From: CAIVVT01 sp963757265
GTDB lineage: Bacteria; Acidobacteriota; Terriglobia; Bryobacterales; Bryobacteraceae
Length of the DNA: 64,000 nt
Assembly: GCA_963757265.1 (NCBI GenBank)
Contig: CAVWRA010000006.1
Coordinates: 806,001-870,000 of the forward strand
Direction of reading: 5' to 3'
Part shown: positions 1-7,842 of the stretch, piece after piece
Numbering within the stretch: the first letter of the stretch is position 1
How the letters are laid out: each line of letters starts with the position of its first letter
Notes under the pieces: model-generated
Database searches by the model: none
What the model saw: the letters and a program-made list of their open reading frames with translations, nothing else
What the model was told of the DNA's origin: nothing
Translations under genes and position numbers: made by a program

Positions 1-155
1 TAGATTGGCTTTGTTCCTCCAAAAATATTTTTCGCACACCATCGACTACGCTTTCGGTTGTTCCGATAATGATGAGAAGTGATGATTCCGGCGAGTGTCC
101 GTCACCGGCTGCCGGCCGCGTGTCAAACGGCCAGGGGAACAATCTGGACCCCGAG

Positions 156-944
156 ATGAAGAGTGTTCGGATCGCACTCGCCAACATCCGCTACGCGTTG
201 ACGCCCGATGAGTCGGTCGCTCTGGCCTGCCAGGCCATCGGCGAAGCATCGCGCGCGGGCGCCGAAGTGATCTGCTTCCCGGAGTGCTACGTTCCCGGCT
301 ACCGGGGGTTGGGGCATGAACCGCCGCCGCCGGATGCGGCGTTCCTCGATCGGGCCTGGCGCGACATCGCCGCGGCAGCGGGAGAGGCGCGGGTCGGGGT
401 GGTTCTGGGTACTGAACGCATCGTGGATGGAGCCCTGCTGGCGACGGTGCTGGTCATCGACCGGGATGGAAGCCTCGCCGGCTTCCAGGACAAGGTCCAG
501 ATCGACCCATCCGAGGACGGCCTGTACACGCCCGGGAACGGGCGTCGTGTTTTCCAGATAGGGGCGCTGACTTTTGGGGTCGCGATCTGCCACGAGGGCT
601 GGCGCTACCCGGAGACGGTGCGCTGGGCCGCGCGGCACGGCGCGCAGTTGGTGTTCCACCCGCACTACCATCCGCCCGAGCCCGCGAGCTATCGGGCCTC
701 GAGCTTCGCCGACCCGGCGAACACCTTTCACGAGAAGGCCGCCCTGTGCCGCGCCGCCGAGAACACGTGCTGGTTCGCGACGGTCAACTACGCCTGCGGC
801 GAGTCGCCCACAACCTCAGCCGTTGTCCGGCCCGACGGGACGCTGCTGTGCTTCCAGCCATACGGCAAGGAGGGGCTGCTCGTCGCCGACATCGACCTTG
901 GCTTGGCGACAGGTCTGCTCGCCACACGGTACAAGCCGGTCTAG
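156..944 (+). CDS. Carbon-nitrogen hydrolase (nitrilase superfamily)
   Basis: A 262-residue cytosolic hydrolase of the nitrilase/amidase superfamily, which cleaves non-peptide C-N bonds in nitriles, amides or N-carbamoyl compounds. The catalytic Glu-Lys-Cys triad is visible: Glu43 in FPE, Lys113 in DKVQ and Cys145 in AICHEGWRYPE. The fold runs from MKSVRIAL to the end with no gap, so the protein looks complete. I start at the ATG at 156 because family similarity begins there; in-frame ATGs lie upstream at 69 and 72. It lies 272 bases upstream of the RiPP precursor gene on the same strand but outside its promoter, so a role in that pathway is inference. The substrate cannot be read from the sequence. 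Confidence 0.85.
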   Translation: MKSVRIALANIRYALTPDESVALACQAIGEASRAGAEVICFPECYVPGYRGLGHEPPPPDAAFLDRAWRDIAAAAGEARVGVVLGTERIVDGALLATVLVIDRDGSLAGFQDKVQIDPSEDGLYTPGNGRRVFQIGALTFGVAICHEGWRYPETVRWAARHGAQLVFHPHYHPPEPASYRASSFADPANTFHEKAALCRAAENTCWFATVNYACGESPTTSAVVRPDGTLLCFQPYGKEGLLVADIDLGLATGLLATRYKPV

Positions 945-1129
945 GCGTTCCGTGGAAAGTCGGAGCCTTGTCGCGCGGCCGCGATGCTCGCGAGCATGAA
1001 AATGCCGCGAATCGTCAGCCGTGGAATCAGTGGCTTGCGGGCATTTGCAAGAGGAACTGTCCTTTCCCACTCCTCCAAGTGCTTGCACCGGCGAGCGCGG
1101 CGGTTGCACGCATTAAGCTAAGAATATTC

Positions 1130-1158
1130 TTGACAGAAAGATCCGGCTTGGGTGTAAA
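1130..1158 (+). promoter_or_regulatory. Predicted sigma-70-type promoter of the RiPP operon
   Basis: A perfect TTGACA -35 box (1130-1135), a 17-base spacer and TGTAAA as -10 box (1153-1158, four of six consensus bases). It lies 58 bases upstream of the precursor start and reads toward it. It is the best-matching housekeeping promoter I noticed in the window and separates the precursor/radical SAM pair from the upstream hydrolase gene. Confidence 0.6.
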
Positions 1159-1216
1159 CTTGCGGCAGAACCTGCCGCTGACGACATGCGGACGGGCCAC
1201 CCAAGATGGAGGTTCC

Positions 1217-1453
1217 ATGCCAGACAGTACGAATCTGAAACAACTGGAAGACCGGATCAACAAAGACGAGGCGCTGCGAGCCGAGTTCGTGAAGGATCCG
1301 GTCGCAACGCTCAACAAGCACGGCGTCACGCTGTCGGCGGATCAGGCCGCCACGGTGAAGCAACAGATCTCCGAAATGCAACTCTCCAAGCTCACGAACC
1401 TCACGGTGCGGCCGGGCATCGTGATTGAGATCCGCATCAGCATCCGGTTCTGA
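1217..1453 (+). CDS. Putative RiPP precursor peptide (Nif11/NHLP-like leader)
   Basis: A 78-residue peptide. Residues 1-56 look like a RiPP leader: an acidic helix, then a D-x2-LR-x2-F-x2-DP-x3-L-x3-GV-x-LS pattern as in the Nif11/NHLP (nitrile-hydratase-like) leader families. The C-terminal 22 residues differ sharply: no cysteine, a VRPG turn, then a strict alternation of Ile with Glu, Arg, Ser and Arg, ending in Phe. The gene has a GGAGG ribosome site at 1208-1212, its own strong promoter, and a B12-type radical SAM methyltransferase 28 bases downstream. Family knowledge makes that enzyme class a RiPP modifier, so I infer this is its substrate. Where leader ends and core begins is not certain. 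Confidence 0.7.
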   Translation: MPDSTNLKQLEDRINKDEALRAEFVKDPVATLNKHGVTLSADQAATVKQQISEMQLSKLTNLTVRPGIVIEIRISIRF

Positions 1454-1481
1454 GCGCCTCGCAAGCCCGGAAGAGCTGGAC

Positions 1482-3374
1482 ATGCGAGCCGCGAATCCGC
1501 CCGTTGCCTTGGGGCGCGGGGCGGCCCTCATCGTCGTGCCGCCGTTTGCCGGCGTGGACCGCCCCTCGCTCGCCGCTCACACTCTGCAGGCCTGCGCCCG
1601 CGAGCGCGGCCATGAGGTGGGGGTGTTCTATGCGAGCCTCCACCTCGCTGCCTGCCTGGGGGACGCGTGCTATGAAGCGATCTGCTTCGCCCCAACGTCG
1701 TCGCTGCTGGGGGAACGCTTCTTCGCCCGCTCCGCTTTCGGCACCGCGCCGCTAGGACGCGACCACCCCGCGGTGGAGGCCGCGATCCAGGAAGTATCCG
1801 GCCAGGTCCACCTCTCACAAGACGCCATCCGCGCGTTGGAAGACGAGGTCCCCGGCTGGGTGGAGGAAATTGCCGCGGCGCTGGCAGCCTCGGAGTACCG
1901 CGTCATCGGCTTTTCCAGCACGTTCGAGCAGACCGCATCGAGCATCGCGCTGATCAACCGATTGAAGCAGCTCGACCCGTCGAAGATCCTGCTCATGGGC
2001 GGCGCGAACTGCGAAGGCGAGATGGCGCAGGGGATCGACTCGCTGCGGTCGCGCGTCGATTACATCTTCAGTGGCGAAAGCGAGACCACGTTCCCCGATT
2101 TTCTGGACGCGGTGGAGCGCGGCCGGCTGCCCTCAACGCGCATCATCGAGGGCCAGATCAACCGCGCGATGGACGCGATTCCGCTGCCTGACTTCAGCGA
2201 GTTTTTCGAGCAGCGTTCGGCGGTCCTGCCCGGGAGCACCCTCGCGGCGCCGGATGTGACCTGGCTGCCGTATGAGGCGAGCCGCGGCTGCTGGTGGGGC
2301 GAGAAGCATCACTGCACGTTTTGCGGCATCAACGGCCAGGGTATGGCGTTTCGCCAGCGCTCGCCGGAGCGGGTCGTGGCCGATCTGCGCGCGCTGACCA
2401 CACGGCACCAGCTCAACCGCGTTTGCATGACTGACAACATCATGCCGCACGCCTACTTCCGCACGCTGATCCCGACGCTGGGCGAGCAGGTCCCCGGGTT
2501 GCACCTGTTCTATGAGCAGAAGGCCAACCTGAGCCTCGACCAGGTCGTGGCGCTGAAGCGCGCCGGCGTGGCGCTGGTGCAGCCGGGGATTGAGGCGCTC
2601 TCGTCCGCGCTGCTTAAGCGCATGGACAAGGGCGTATCGGCCAAACAGAACGTGGCGCTACTGCGTTACGCCCTGTCGGCGGGCATGGCGATGAATTGGA
2701 ATCTGCTGTACGGCTTCCCCGGCGACAGCGCGGACGACTACCGCAGCACGCTCGAGCTCGCCCGCCAGTTGCACCATCTGCAGCCGCCCACCGACCTGTG
2801 CCGCCTCAGCGTCAACCGATTCAGCCCCTACCACTTCGCGCCCTCCCGCTACGGCATCCGCTCGCTGGAGCCGATGCCGAGCTATGCCTCAATCCTCCCC
2901 GAATCGGCCGAGATCGAGAAGGTGGCCTACCATTTCGTCGGCGACTACGATAGCGGCATCCTGGCCGACGAAGCACTCTTCGGCGAGCTGGAGGCCGAGG
3001 TCGGCAAATGGAAGGATTGCTGGCGGTCGAAGGAGAATGACGCGCCCATGCTGGCGGTAGTCGAGCTGAACCCCGACAGTTACATGGTGATGGACACGCG
3101 CTGTCTGGAGGGCCAGCCGGCGGTCATGTTCCTCGACGCCCGCAGCGTCGCGCCGGCGTTGGTGGGCCATTCGCTGGAACACGACGACCCACTCTCTCGC
3201 GAGGCCCGCAGCCGGCTGCTGGCGGTCGAGTACGAGGGCTGGCACCTGCCGCTGGCCACTGCCGTTCCGCCGATTCTGGCGCGCTTCGAACAGCTCGCGG
3301 CGGGCACGGCCGCCCGGCCGGTCCCGATCCCCGCCCTGGTGCAGTTGGCAGATCCGCCCGTGGCGACGGCGTGA
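1482..3374 (+). CDS. B12-binding radical SAM protein, RiPP maturation C-methyltransferase type
   Basis: A 630-residue protein with an N-terminal cobalamin-binding-type Rossmann region (about residues 10-220, starting ALIVVPPFAG) and a radical SAM domain. The cluster cysteines are Cys270, Cys278 and Cys281 in GCWWGEKHHCTFCG. This C-x7-C-x2-C spacing instead of C-x3-C-x2-C is typical of the 'RiPP maturation radical SAM C-methyltransferase' family, which methylates unactivated carbons of a precursor peptide. The start at 1482 has a GGAAG site upstream and avoids overlap with the precursor gene ending at 1453. The two genes form one transcription unit. Domain order and length are normal; the exact target residues are unknown. 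Confidence 0.85.
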   Translation: MRAANPPVALGRGAALIVVPPFAGVDRPSLAAHTLQACARERGHEVGVFYASLHLAACLGDACYEAICFAPTSSLLGERFFARSAFGTAPLGRDHPAVEAAIQEVSGQVHLSQDAIRALEDEVPGWVEEIAAALAASEYRVIGFSSTFEQTASSIALINRLKQLDPSKILLMGGANCEGEMAQGIDSLRSRVDYIFSGESETTFPDFLDAVERGRLPSTRIIEGQINRAMDAIPLPDFSEFFEQRSAVLPGSTLAAPDVTWLPYEASRGCWWGEKHHCTFCGINGQGMAFRQRSPERVVADLRALTTRHQLNRVCMTDNIMPHAYFRTLIPTLGEQVPGLHLFYEQKANLSLDQVVALKRAGVALVQPGIEALSSALLKRMDKGVSAKQNVALLRYALSAGMAMNWNLLYGFPGDSADDYRSTLELARQLHHLQPPTDLCRLSVNRFSPYHFAPSRYGIRSLEPMPSYASILPESAEIEKVAYHFVGDYDSGILADEALFGELEAEVGKWKDCWRSKENDAPMLAVVELNPDSYMVMDTRCLEGQPAVMFLDARSVAPALVGHSLEHDDPLSREARSRLLAVEYEGWHLPLATAVPPILARFEQLAAGTAARPVPIPALVQLADPPVATA

Positions 3375-3422
3375 CCCCCCGGGCGCGCTGCACGCGCTGC
3401 GCGCGGCACGCTGAGCAGGCAG

Positions 3423-4532
3423 CTACTCAGAATTGTCGGTGACGGCGCCCGCGGCCGGGCCATCGACGGCCGGCGCTTCGCCCGTGGCGGGCGTGGATAG
3501 TGGGGCGGCCTCGGCTGGAGGCCCCTGCTGCTGGCGCCGGGCGGCCACGGCATCCGCCATGGCGCGGACGAGTTCCGGTACGCCAGCGCCGGTCACCGCC
3601 GAGATCTTGAAGAAGGGCATCTTGCGCCGCGCGGCTTTGGCGGCGATGCGGCGGACGAGTTTAGGGTCCTGCGCGGCATCCATCTTGTTGGCGGCGACGA
3701 ACATCGGCTTCTTCGCCAACACCTCGCTGAAGCTCGCCAGTTCCTTGAGGATGACGTCGAAGTCGTGGCTCGGGTCGCGGCCGCTCGCTCCGCTGACGTC
3801 CACCAGATGCAGCAGCAGCCCGGTGCGCTCGATGTGCCGCAGGAAGCGGTCGCCCAGGCCGTGGCCTTCGTGCGCGCCCTCGATCAGCCCCGGAATGTCG
3901 GCCACTACGAACGTGCGCTCGTCGTCCGCCTGCACCACTCCCAGGTTCGGTTCCAGGGTGGTGAACGGATAGTCGGCGATCTTGGGGCGCGCGGCCGAGA
4001 TGCGCGAAATCAGCGTGGACTTGCCGGCGTTCGGGAATCCAACCAGACCGACGTCGGCTAACAGCTTCAATTCCAGCCGGATGCGGCGCTCCTAGCCGGG
4101 CCGGCCGGGCTCGTGTTTGGTCGGCGCCTGGTTGGTGGACGTGGCAAAGTGCTGGTTGCCGCGCCCGCCGCGCCCGCCATGGCACACGATGTAGCGGTCG
4201 CCGTGCTCGACGAAGTCGTGCAGTTGTTGGCCGCTATCCCAGTCCCAGGCCACGGTGCCCACGGGCACGGGCAACTCGGTGTGCGCGCCGTTGTGGCCGC
4301 TGCGGTTGCTGCCTTCGCCGTGATGGCCGCGCTCAGCTTTATGCTCCGGGTTGAAACGGAAGTGCAGCAATGTGTTGTAGTTGCGGTTGGCCACCAGAAC
4401 GATGTCGCCGCCCCGTCCGCCGTCGCCGCCGCTGGGCCCGCCCTTGGGCACGAACTTCTCGCGCCGGAACGCGAGGCACCCGTCGCCGCCGTCGCCGGCC
4501 TTCAAGCGGATGATGACTTCATCGACAAACAT
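3423..4532 (-). CDS. obg: GTPase Obg/CgtA, interrupted by an in-frame amber codon
   Basis: Ribosome-assembly and stress GTPase, normally essential. Codons 1-146 encode the glycine-rich Obg fold (MFVDEVIIRLKAGDGGDG and PKGGPSGGDGGRGG). Then comes TAG at 4092-4094, and the same frame continues as ERRIRLELKLLADVGLVGFPNAGKST through the G domain (P-loop GFPNAGKST, switch DIPGLIEGAH, NKMD) to the stop at 3423. Family members have GEER here, so a single GAG-to-TAG change explains the break. A TTG at 4070 (a native Leu codon) could restart translation of the G domain, but no clear ribosome site precedes it. The order rplU-rpmA-obg is the usual one. The gene may be intact with a consensus error, or truly split. 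Confidence 0.9.
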
Positions 4533-4567
4533 AGGCAGGGAATCCCGACCCCTAACAAAACAAAGGC

Positions 4568-4609
4568 TCAAAAACACAAAGGCCGCCGGAGCCGGAGCCC
4601 CGGGCGGCC
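4568..4609 (-). terminator. Intrinsic terminator between rpmA and obg
   Basis: On the minus strand the arms GGCCGCC (4603-4609) and GGCGGCC (4581-4587) enclose a GC-rich loop and are followed by a T-rich run (positions 4580 down to 4568). It would stop part of the transcription from rplU-rpmA before obg. Confidence 0.6.
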
Positions 4610-4636
4610 TCAGAAAGAACTCAGGTGCGCGCCGCG

Positions 4637-4897
4637 TCAGGCTTCAAAGGGCACGATGCGGACGTACTTGCCCATGCGGCCCCGGTCGCGCCACTCGACC
4701 TTGCCGTCGACCTTGGCGAACAGCGTGTCGTCATTGCCTACGCCGACATTATCGCCCGGCTTGTAACGCGTGCCGCGCTGCCGCACGATAATCGATCCCC
4801 CCGAAACCACCTGGCCGCTAAAGAGCTTGATCCCCAGACGCTGGGCGTTGGAATCGCGCCCGTTTTTGGAACTGCCAAGACCTTTCTTATGCGCCAT
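4637..4897 (-). CDS. rpmA: 50S ribosomal protein L27
   Basis: Large-subunit protein whose N-terminus reaches the peptidyl transferase centre. The 86-residue product has the canonical start MAHKKGLGSSKNGRDSNAQR, the GIK-x-F-x-GQ block and the C-terminal GRMGKYVRIVP region. A purine-rich GGGGGAG site precedes the ATG at 4897. It lies 16 bases downstream of rplU on the same strand and is separated from obg by a predicted terminator. The short form without a cleavable extension is normal outside Firmicutes. Confidence 0.98.
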   Translation of the reverse strand: MAHKKGLGSSKNGRDSNAQRLGIKLFSGQVVSGGSIIVRQRGTRYKPGDNVGVGNDDTLFAKVDGKVEWRDRGRMGKYVRIVPFEA

Positions 4898-4913
4898 AAC
4901 TCCCCCTTGCTCC

Positions 4914-5225
4914 TTAGGCCAGTATCTCTTCGATCTTGACCGTGGTCAGCGCCTGCCGGTGACCGATCGTCCGCTTGTACTGCTTCTTGCGCTTGAATTT
5001 GAAGACCAGTTGCTTGTCGCCGCGGCCCTGCTTGGCGATGGAGGCCGTGACCTTGGCCGCCGCCGCCGCAGCGCCCGTGAGCAACTCGCCGGAATCGGTG
5101 CCGACGGCCAGAACCGTGCCGAATTCCACGGCCGCGCCGGCCTCTCCGGCTAGCTTTTCGACCTGTAGAGTGTCGCCGGGGGCCACTCGATATTGCTTAC
5201 CGCCCGTTTGGATAACTGCGTACAT
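4914..5225 (-). CDS. rplU: 50S ribosomal protein L21
   Basis: A 103-residue 23S rRNA-binding protein. It starts at MYAVIQTGGKQYRV, where the family begins, and keeps the C-terminal basic motif KFKRKKQYKRTIGHRQ, which contacts rRNA. The reading frame stays open upstream, but that part is not conserved, so I use the ATG at 5225. An AAAGGAAT ribosome site lies just upstream. It is the first gene of the rplU-rpmA-obg cluster and is transcribed away from the membrane protein gene at 5417, so their promoters share the 191-base gap. Confidence 0.97.
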   Translation of the reverse strand: MYAVIQTGGKQYRVAPGDTLQVEKLAGEAGAAVEFGTVLAVGTDSGELLTGAAAAAAKVTASIAKQGRGDKQLVFKFKRKKQYKRTIGHRQALTTVKIEEILA

Positions 5226-5416
5226 GTTCGTATTCCTTTGAGACTCACCGGGGCTTTGGGGGAAGCGATCCGGAAGGACTCCCCACCCACTCGACAGGCA
5301 TACCAGCGCCTGTCGCGCGCGGGGCGACAACCAACCAGTGTAGCGAAGCGGAAACCGGACTGCAAATCGGGTGCGGCAAGGCATAGAATAGGGCGCAGCG
5401 AGGAGGGCAGCCGGAC

Positions 5417-5839
5417 ATGGGCGAGCTGGTCGATGTGGATCTGGAACATCTGCGGCTGCTCAAGCTGAGCTACTACCTTCTGGCGGGCACCCTCAGTCTG
5501 ATTGCGCTGTTTTCGTTGATCTACCTCGCGCTGGGCGGGTTGTTCGCTTCCGGCCTGTTCCCTTCGACTGGGGTCTCCGACGATGACCCGCGGATGGTCG
5601 GGCTGATCTTCCTCGGCGTCGGCTTCGGCCTGTTCCTGTTCGCTGTGCTGATTGCTTTCGTCAATTACTGGACCGGCCGCTGCCTGCGGGATCGCCGCCA
5701 CCGCATCTTCTGCCTAGTCAGTGCCGGCCTGTCCTTGCTGAACATGCCCTTCGGCACGGCCATCGGGATCTGCACGTTTATCGTGCTGAGCCGGCCCAGC
5801 GTCCGGGCGCTGTTCGAGCCGCAGACGACAATCAACTGA
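5417..5839 (+). CDS. Small integral membrane protein, family not recognised
   Basis: A 140-residue protein with three predicted membrane segments (about residues 18-45, 60-88 and 97-122). The loop between the second and third is basic (GRCLRDRRHR), and a short polar tail follows. An AGGAGG ribosome site at 5401-5406 precedes the ATG, and an extended -10-like TAGAAT sits at 5384-5389. The sequence MPFGTAIGICTFIVLSRPSVRALFE recurs almost unchanged in a decayed fragment about 900 bases downstream, so this family has duplicated locally. I do not recognise a function. The 3' end meets the convergent gene at 5855. Confidence 0.7.
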   Translation: MGELVDVDLEHLRLLKLSYYLLAGTLSLIALFSLIYLALGGLFASGLFPSTGVSDDDPRMVGLIFLGVGFGLFLFAVLIAFVNYWTGRCLRDRRHRIFCLVSAGLSLLNMPFGTAIGICTFIVLSRPSVRALFEPQTTIN

Positions 5840-5854
5840 GCTGCGGACGCCACA

Positions 5855-6334
5855 TCAAGCCGTCCTCCCCCGCTCCGCGCACTCCCAGTAGAGATACGTC
5901 CCGACGAAGGCCTGCCAGACGACCACGGTGGCCAACTCTTCGAGGGCATTGTACAAAGACGCGTCGAACGGCAGGCGCGCCAGGCAAACGCCGATTGCTC
6001 CCAGCCCAGCGGCGATCGCCAGGCAACGCGGCGCGAACAGGCGCCGGCAGGCGATCCCGTCGGCGAGCGTCACTCCGACGGCTCCGAGAGCGCCCGCGAG
6101 GGGGAAAATGACAAATCCCGCCGTTCGGTGTCCCGTTTCCCCGAAGGTCCTGAACGCCCAACTGCCAGCGATGTAGGTGAAGTAGGATGCGCCGGGCCAG
6201 ACCGCCGCGTTCAGGATCACGGAGACCCAAGCCCTCCGCGAGCGGAGAAACAACGCCACACAAAGAAGGGCGAACGGGAGCGCGGCCACAGCCAGCGGGA
6301 GCAGTAGATAGATTGAGCCAGGTGAGACGAGCAT
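5855..6334 (-). CDS. Hypothetical multi-pass membrane protein
   Basis: A 159-residue hydrophobic protein with four to five predicted membrane helices: about residues 8-30, 37-55, 72-93, 100-118 and 128-146. It has no recognisable catalytic motif and ends in a short charged tail. The start ATG at 6332-6334 lies two bases from the stop of the small membrane protein gene upstream, so the two are almost certainly co-transcribed. Both face the 5417 gene convergently. I cannot assign a function. Confidence 0.6.
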   Translation of the reverse strand: MLVSPGSIYLLLPLAVAALPFALLCVALFLRSRRAWVSVILNAAVWPGASYFTYIAGSWAFRTFGETGHRTAGFVIFPLAGALGAVGVTLADGIACRRLFAPRCLAIAAGLGAIGVCLARLPFDASLYNALEELATVVVWQAFVGTYLYWECAERGRTA

Positions 6335-6336
6335 GC

Positions 6337-6507
6337 CTAGAGCCCCCCGTGTGGCAGCTTCGGCATCAGCACCCGGCCGATCAACCCGGTTGCCAGCGCT
6401 ATGATGACGGCTGAAAGCGCGGCGGACACAGCGAACAATGCCGCCACGCCGAGGAGCTTGAGCGACCGCGGCAGGCGCGACTCCCGCGGCTTACTTTCTG
6501 CGGGCAT
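6337..6507 (-). CDS. Small single-pass membrane protein
   Basis: A 56-residue peptide with a charged N-terminus (PAESKPRESRLPRSLK) followed by one hydrophobic segment of about 25 residues and a short tail. I choose the ATG at 6507 because a GGGAGG site lies 11 bases upstream; an in-frame GTG at 6519 would overlap that site. It is tightly coupled to the downstream 159-residue membrane protein, and the two may form a complex. No family recognised. Confidence 0.5.
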   Translation of the reverse strand: MPAESKPRESRLPRSLKLLGVAALFAVSAALSAVIIALATGLIGRVLMPKLPHGGL

Positions 6508-6618
6508 AGGATGGGACACCTCCCGGCCATGCTCATCATACGTCGGCTGGAACTCAGGCGGCAGGAGAATCGGGCGGGTTCCACAGCCGCGTTCATTACC
6601 CGATCAGCGCGGCCCCCT

Positions 6619-6711
6619 AGCAGTTCAACTTCCCTTTCGGCACGGCGATTGGCGTTCTCACCTTCATCGTGCTCAACCGCCCCAGCGTCCGGGCGCTGTT
6701 CGAGGGGTCCC
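6619..6711 (+). pseudogene. Decayed 3' fragment of a paralogue of the 5417-5839 membrane protein
   Basis: Translation of 6622-6705 gives FPFGTAIGVLTFIVLNRPSVRALFE, nearly identical to the C-terminal segment of the intact gene at 5417-5839. A TAG codon lies just before it in the same frame at 6619-6621 and there is no start, so only the last exported helix survives. Nothing similar to the first two helices is visible upstream. Confidence 0.7.
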
Positions 6712-6765
6712 CGGCGGCCCGAAGAGGGCGGGATCACCGCGCGGGCGCATGCCGGTGTGCCAGGG

Positions 6766-6999
6766 CTAATGCGCCGCGGTCGGCATTTCTGCATCGAGTT
6801 TCCGCAGCCCGGTCAGGCAGGCAGTCAGGTGACGCGCGTAGCCAGGGTCCAGCCCAAATCCGCCGGGCACGCGAATCTCCTGGGCGACGTGCTCATACAT
6901 CGGCCCTGCCGGCAGGCGCGGCACGGCCCCAGGCGACCGATCATCGAGAACGGTTAGAATCAACTTCGTGCGCCCGTGGATGCTGCTACTCGCCTGCAC
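6766..6999 (-). CDS. Possible small or remnant coding region, unknown
   Basis: An open frame of 77 codons whose last 44 residues (from a Met at 6900) have coding-like composition, for example a YEHVAQEIRVPGGFGLDPGYA stretch. It overlaps the start of the lipoprotein gene on the other strand. No ribosome site, family or neighbour supports it. It may be the 3' end of a lost gene. The rest of 6508-6967 holds only the paralogue fragment described separately. Confidence 0.2.
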   Translation of the reverse strand: MQASSSIHGRTKLILTVLDDRSPGAVPRLPAGPMYEHVAQEIRVPGGFGLDPGYARHLTACLTGLRKLDAEMPTAAH

Positions 7000-7840
7000 G
7001 CTGACGGCCTGGTTCGGGTGCGCTCAGACCCCGCCGGCGGCGCCGCCGGAGACACCGCCCACTCCCGCGGCCGCGCCTGCGCCGCCGCCCTACAACTACT
7101 CGAGCCAGCCGATCGTGCTCCAGGCCACCTGCGCCAACGCGGAATTGAACGACTTCGGCCTGACCTGCAGCGAGGACGAACCGTGTCCGCTGTACGTGGA
7201 ACTGGCCTCGATCGAGGCGGCGGGTGCGAAGGTGTTCATCGCGGGTAACTTCCATACGGAGACCGCGACGCTGTGGTCGCTGCTGCTGGTGAGCGAAGAC
7301 GAAGGGCGATCGTGGAGCGAGGCCCACCCACGGCTACGCGGCGTGGCGCTGGACCTGTTGCAATTCCCCGACGCGACCACCGGGTACGTGGCGGGGCGGA
7401 CAGCGGGTTCTCTGGCCCGGGATCCGTTCCTGTTGCGGACCACGGATGGAGGACAGAACTGGAAGCGCCTGCCGTTGTTCGAGGATGGCGCGGTGGGGCT
7501 GATCGAGAGCCTGCACTTCGAATCGGCAACGCAGGGCAGGGTGGAAGTGGATCGGGGCCGGCCCGGCGCCGGGCGCTACGAGATTCTCGAATCGATGACC
7601 GGAGGCGATGCCTGGACAGTGCGGGAATCCGGCGCGACGCGGCTCCGGAACGCGGCTGTCGCGCCGGCCTCCGACTGGCGCATTTCGGTTGACGCCGCGT
7701 CCAGAGCCCTGCGCATCGAACGACACGCGGGGGAGGCGTGGCGCAAGGCGGCCGAGTTTGCCGTGGCGGCCGGTGCGTGCCGCCCTGCGCCGGCGCCGGC
7801 CGCGGCTGAACCGGCGCCTCCGGGACAGGTAAACTACTAG
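6968..7840 (+). CDS. Lipoprotein with sialidase/Ycf48-like beta-propeller repeats
   Basis: A 290-residue exported protein. The hydrophobic signal ends in a lipobox-like WFGC (Cys18) and is followed by a Pro/Ala-rich linker (residues 20-43). The body carries BNR-type blades with the S/T-x-D-x-G-x-x-W signature: SEDEGRSW and TTDGGQNW, plus a weaker TGGDAWT. Such domains resemble sialidase blades and the photosystem assembly factor Ycf48, and usually mediate binding. The start is GTG; a TAGAAT -10-like box at 6954-6959 lies so close that the message could be nearly leaderless. It is followed after two bases by the transporter pair. Function unknown beyond being an envelope protein. Confidence 0.75.
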   Translation: MRPWMLLLACTLTAWFGCAQTPPAAPPETPPTPAAAPAPPPYNYSSQPIVLQATCANAELNDFGLTCSEDEPCPLYVELASIEAAGAKVFIAGNFHTETATLWSLLLVSEDEGRSWSEAHPRLRGVALDLLQFPDATTGYVAGRTAGSLARDPFLLRTTDGGQNWKRLPLFEDGAVGLIESLHFESATQGRVEVDRGRPGAGRYEILESMTGGDAWTVRESGATRLRNAAVAPASDWRISVDAASRALRIERHAGEAWRKAAEFAVAAGACRPAPAPAAAEPAPPGQVNY

Positions 7841-7842
7841 CA

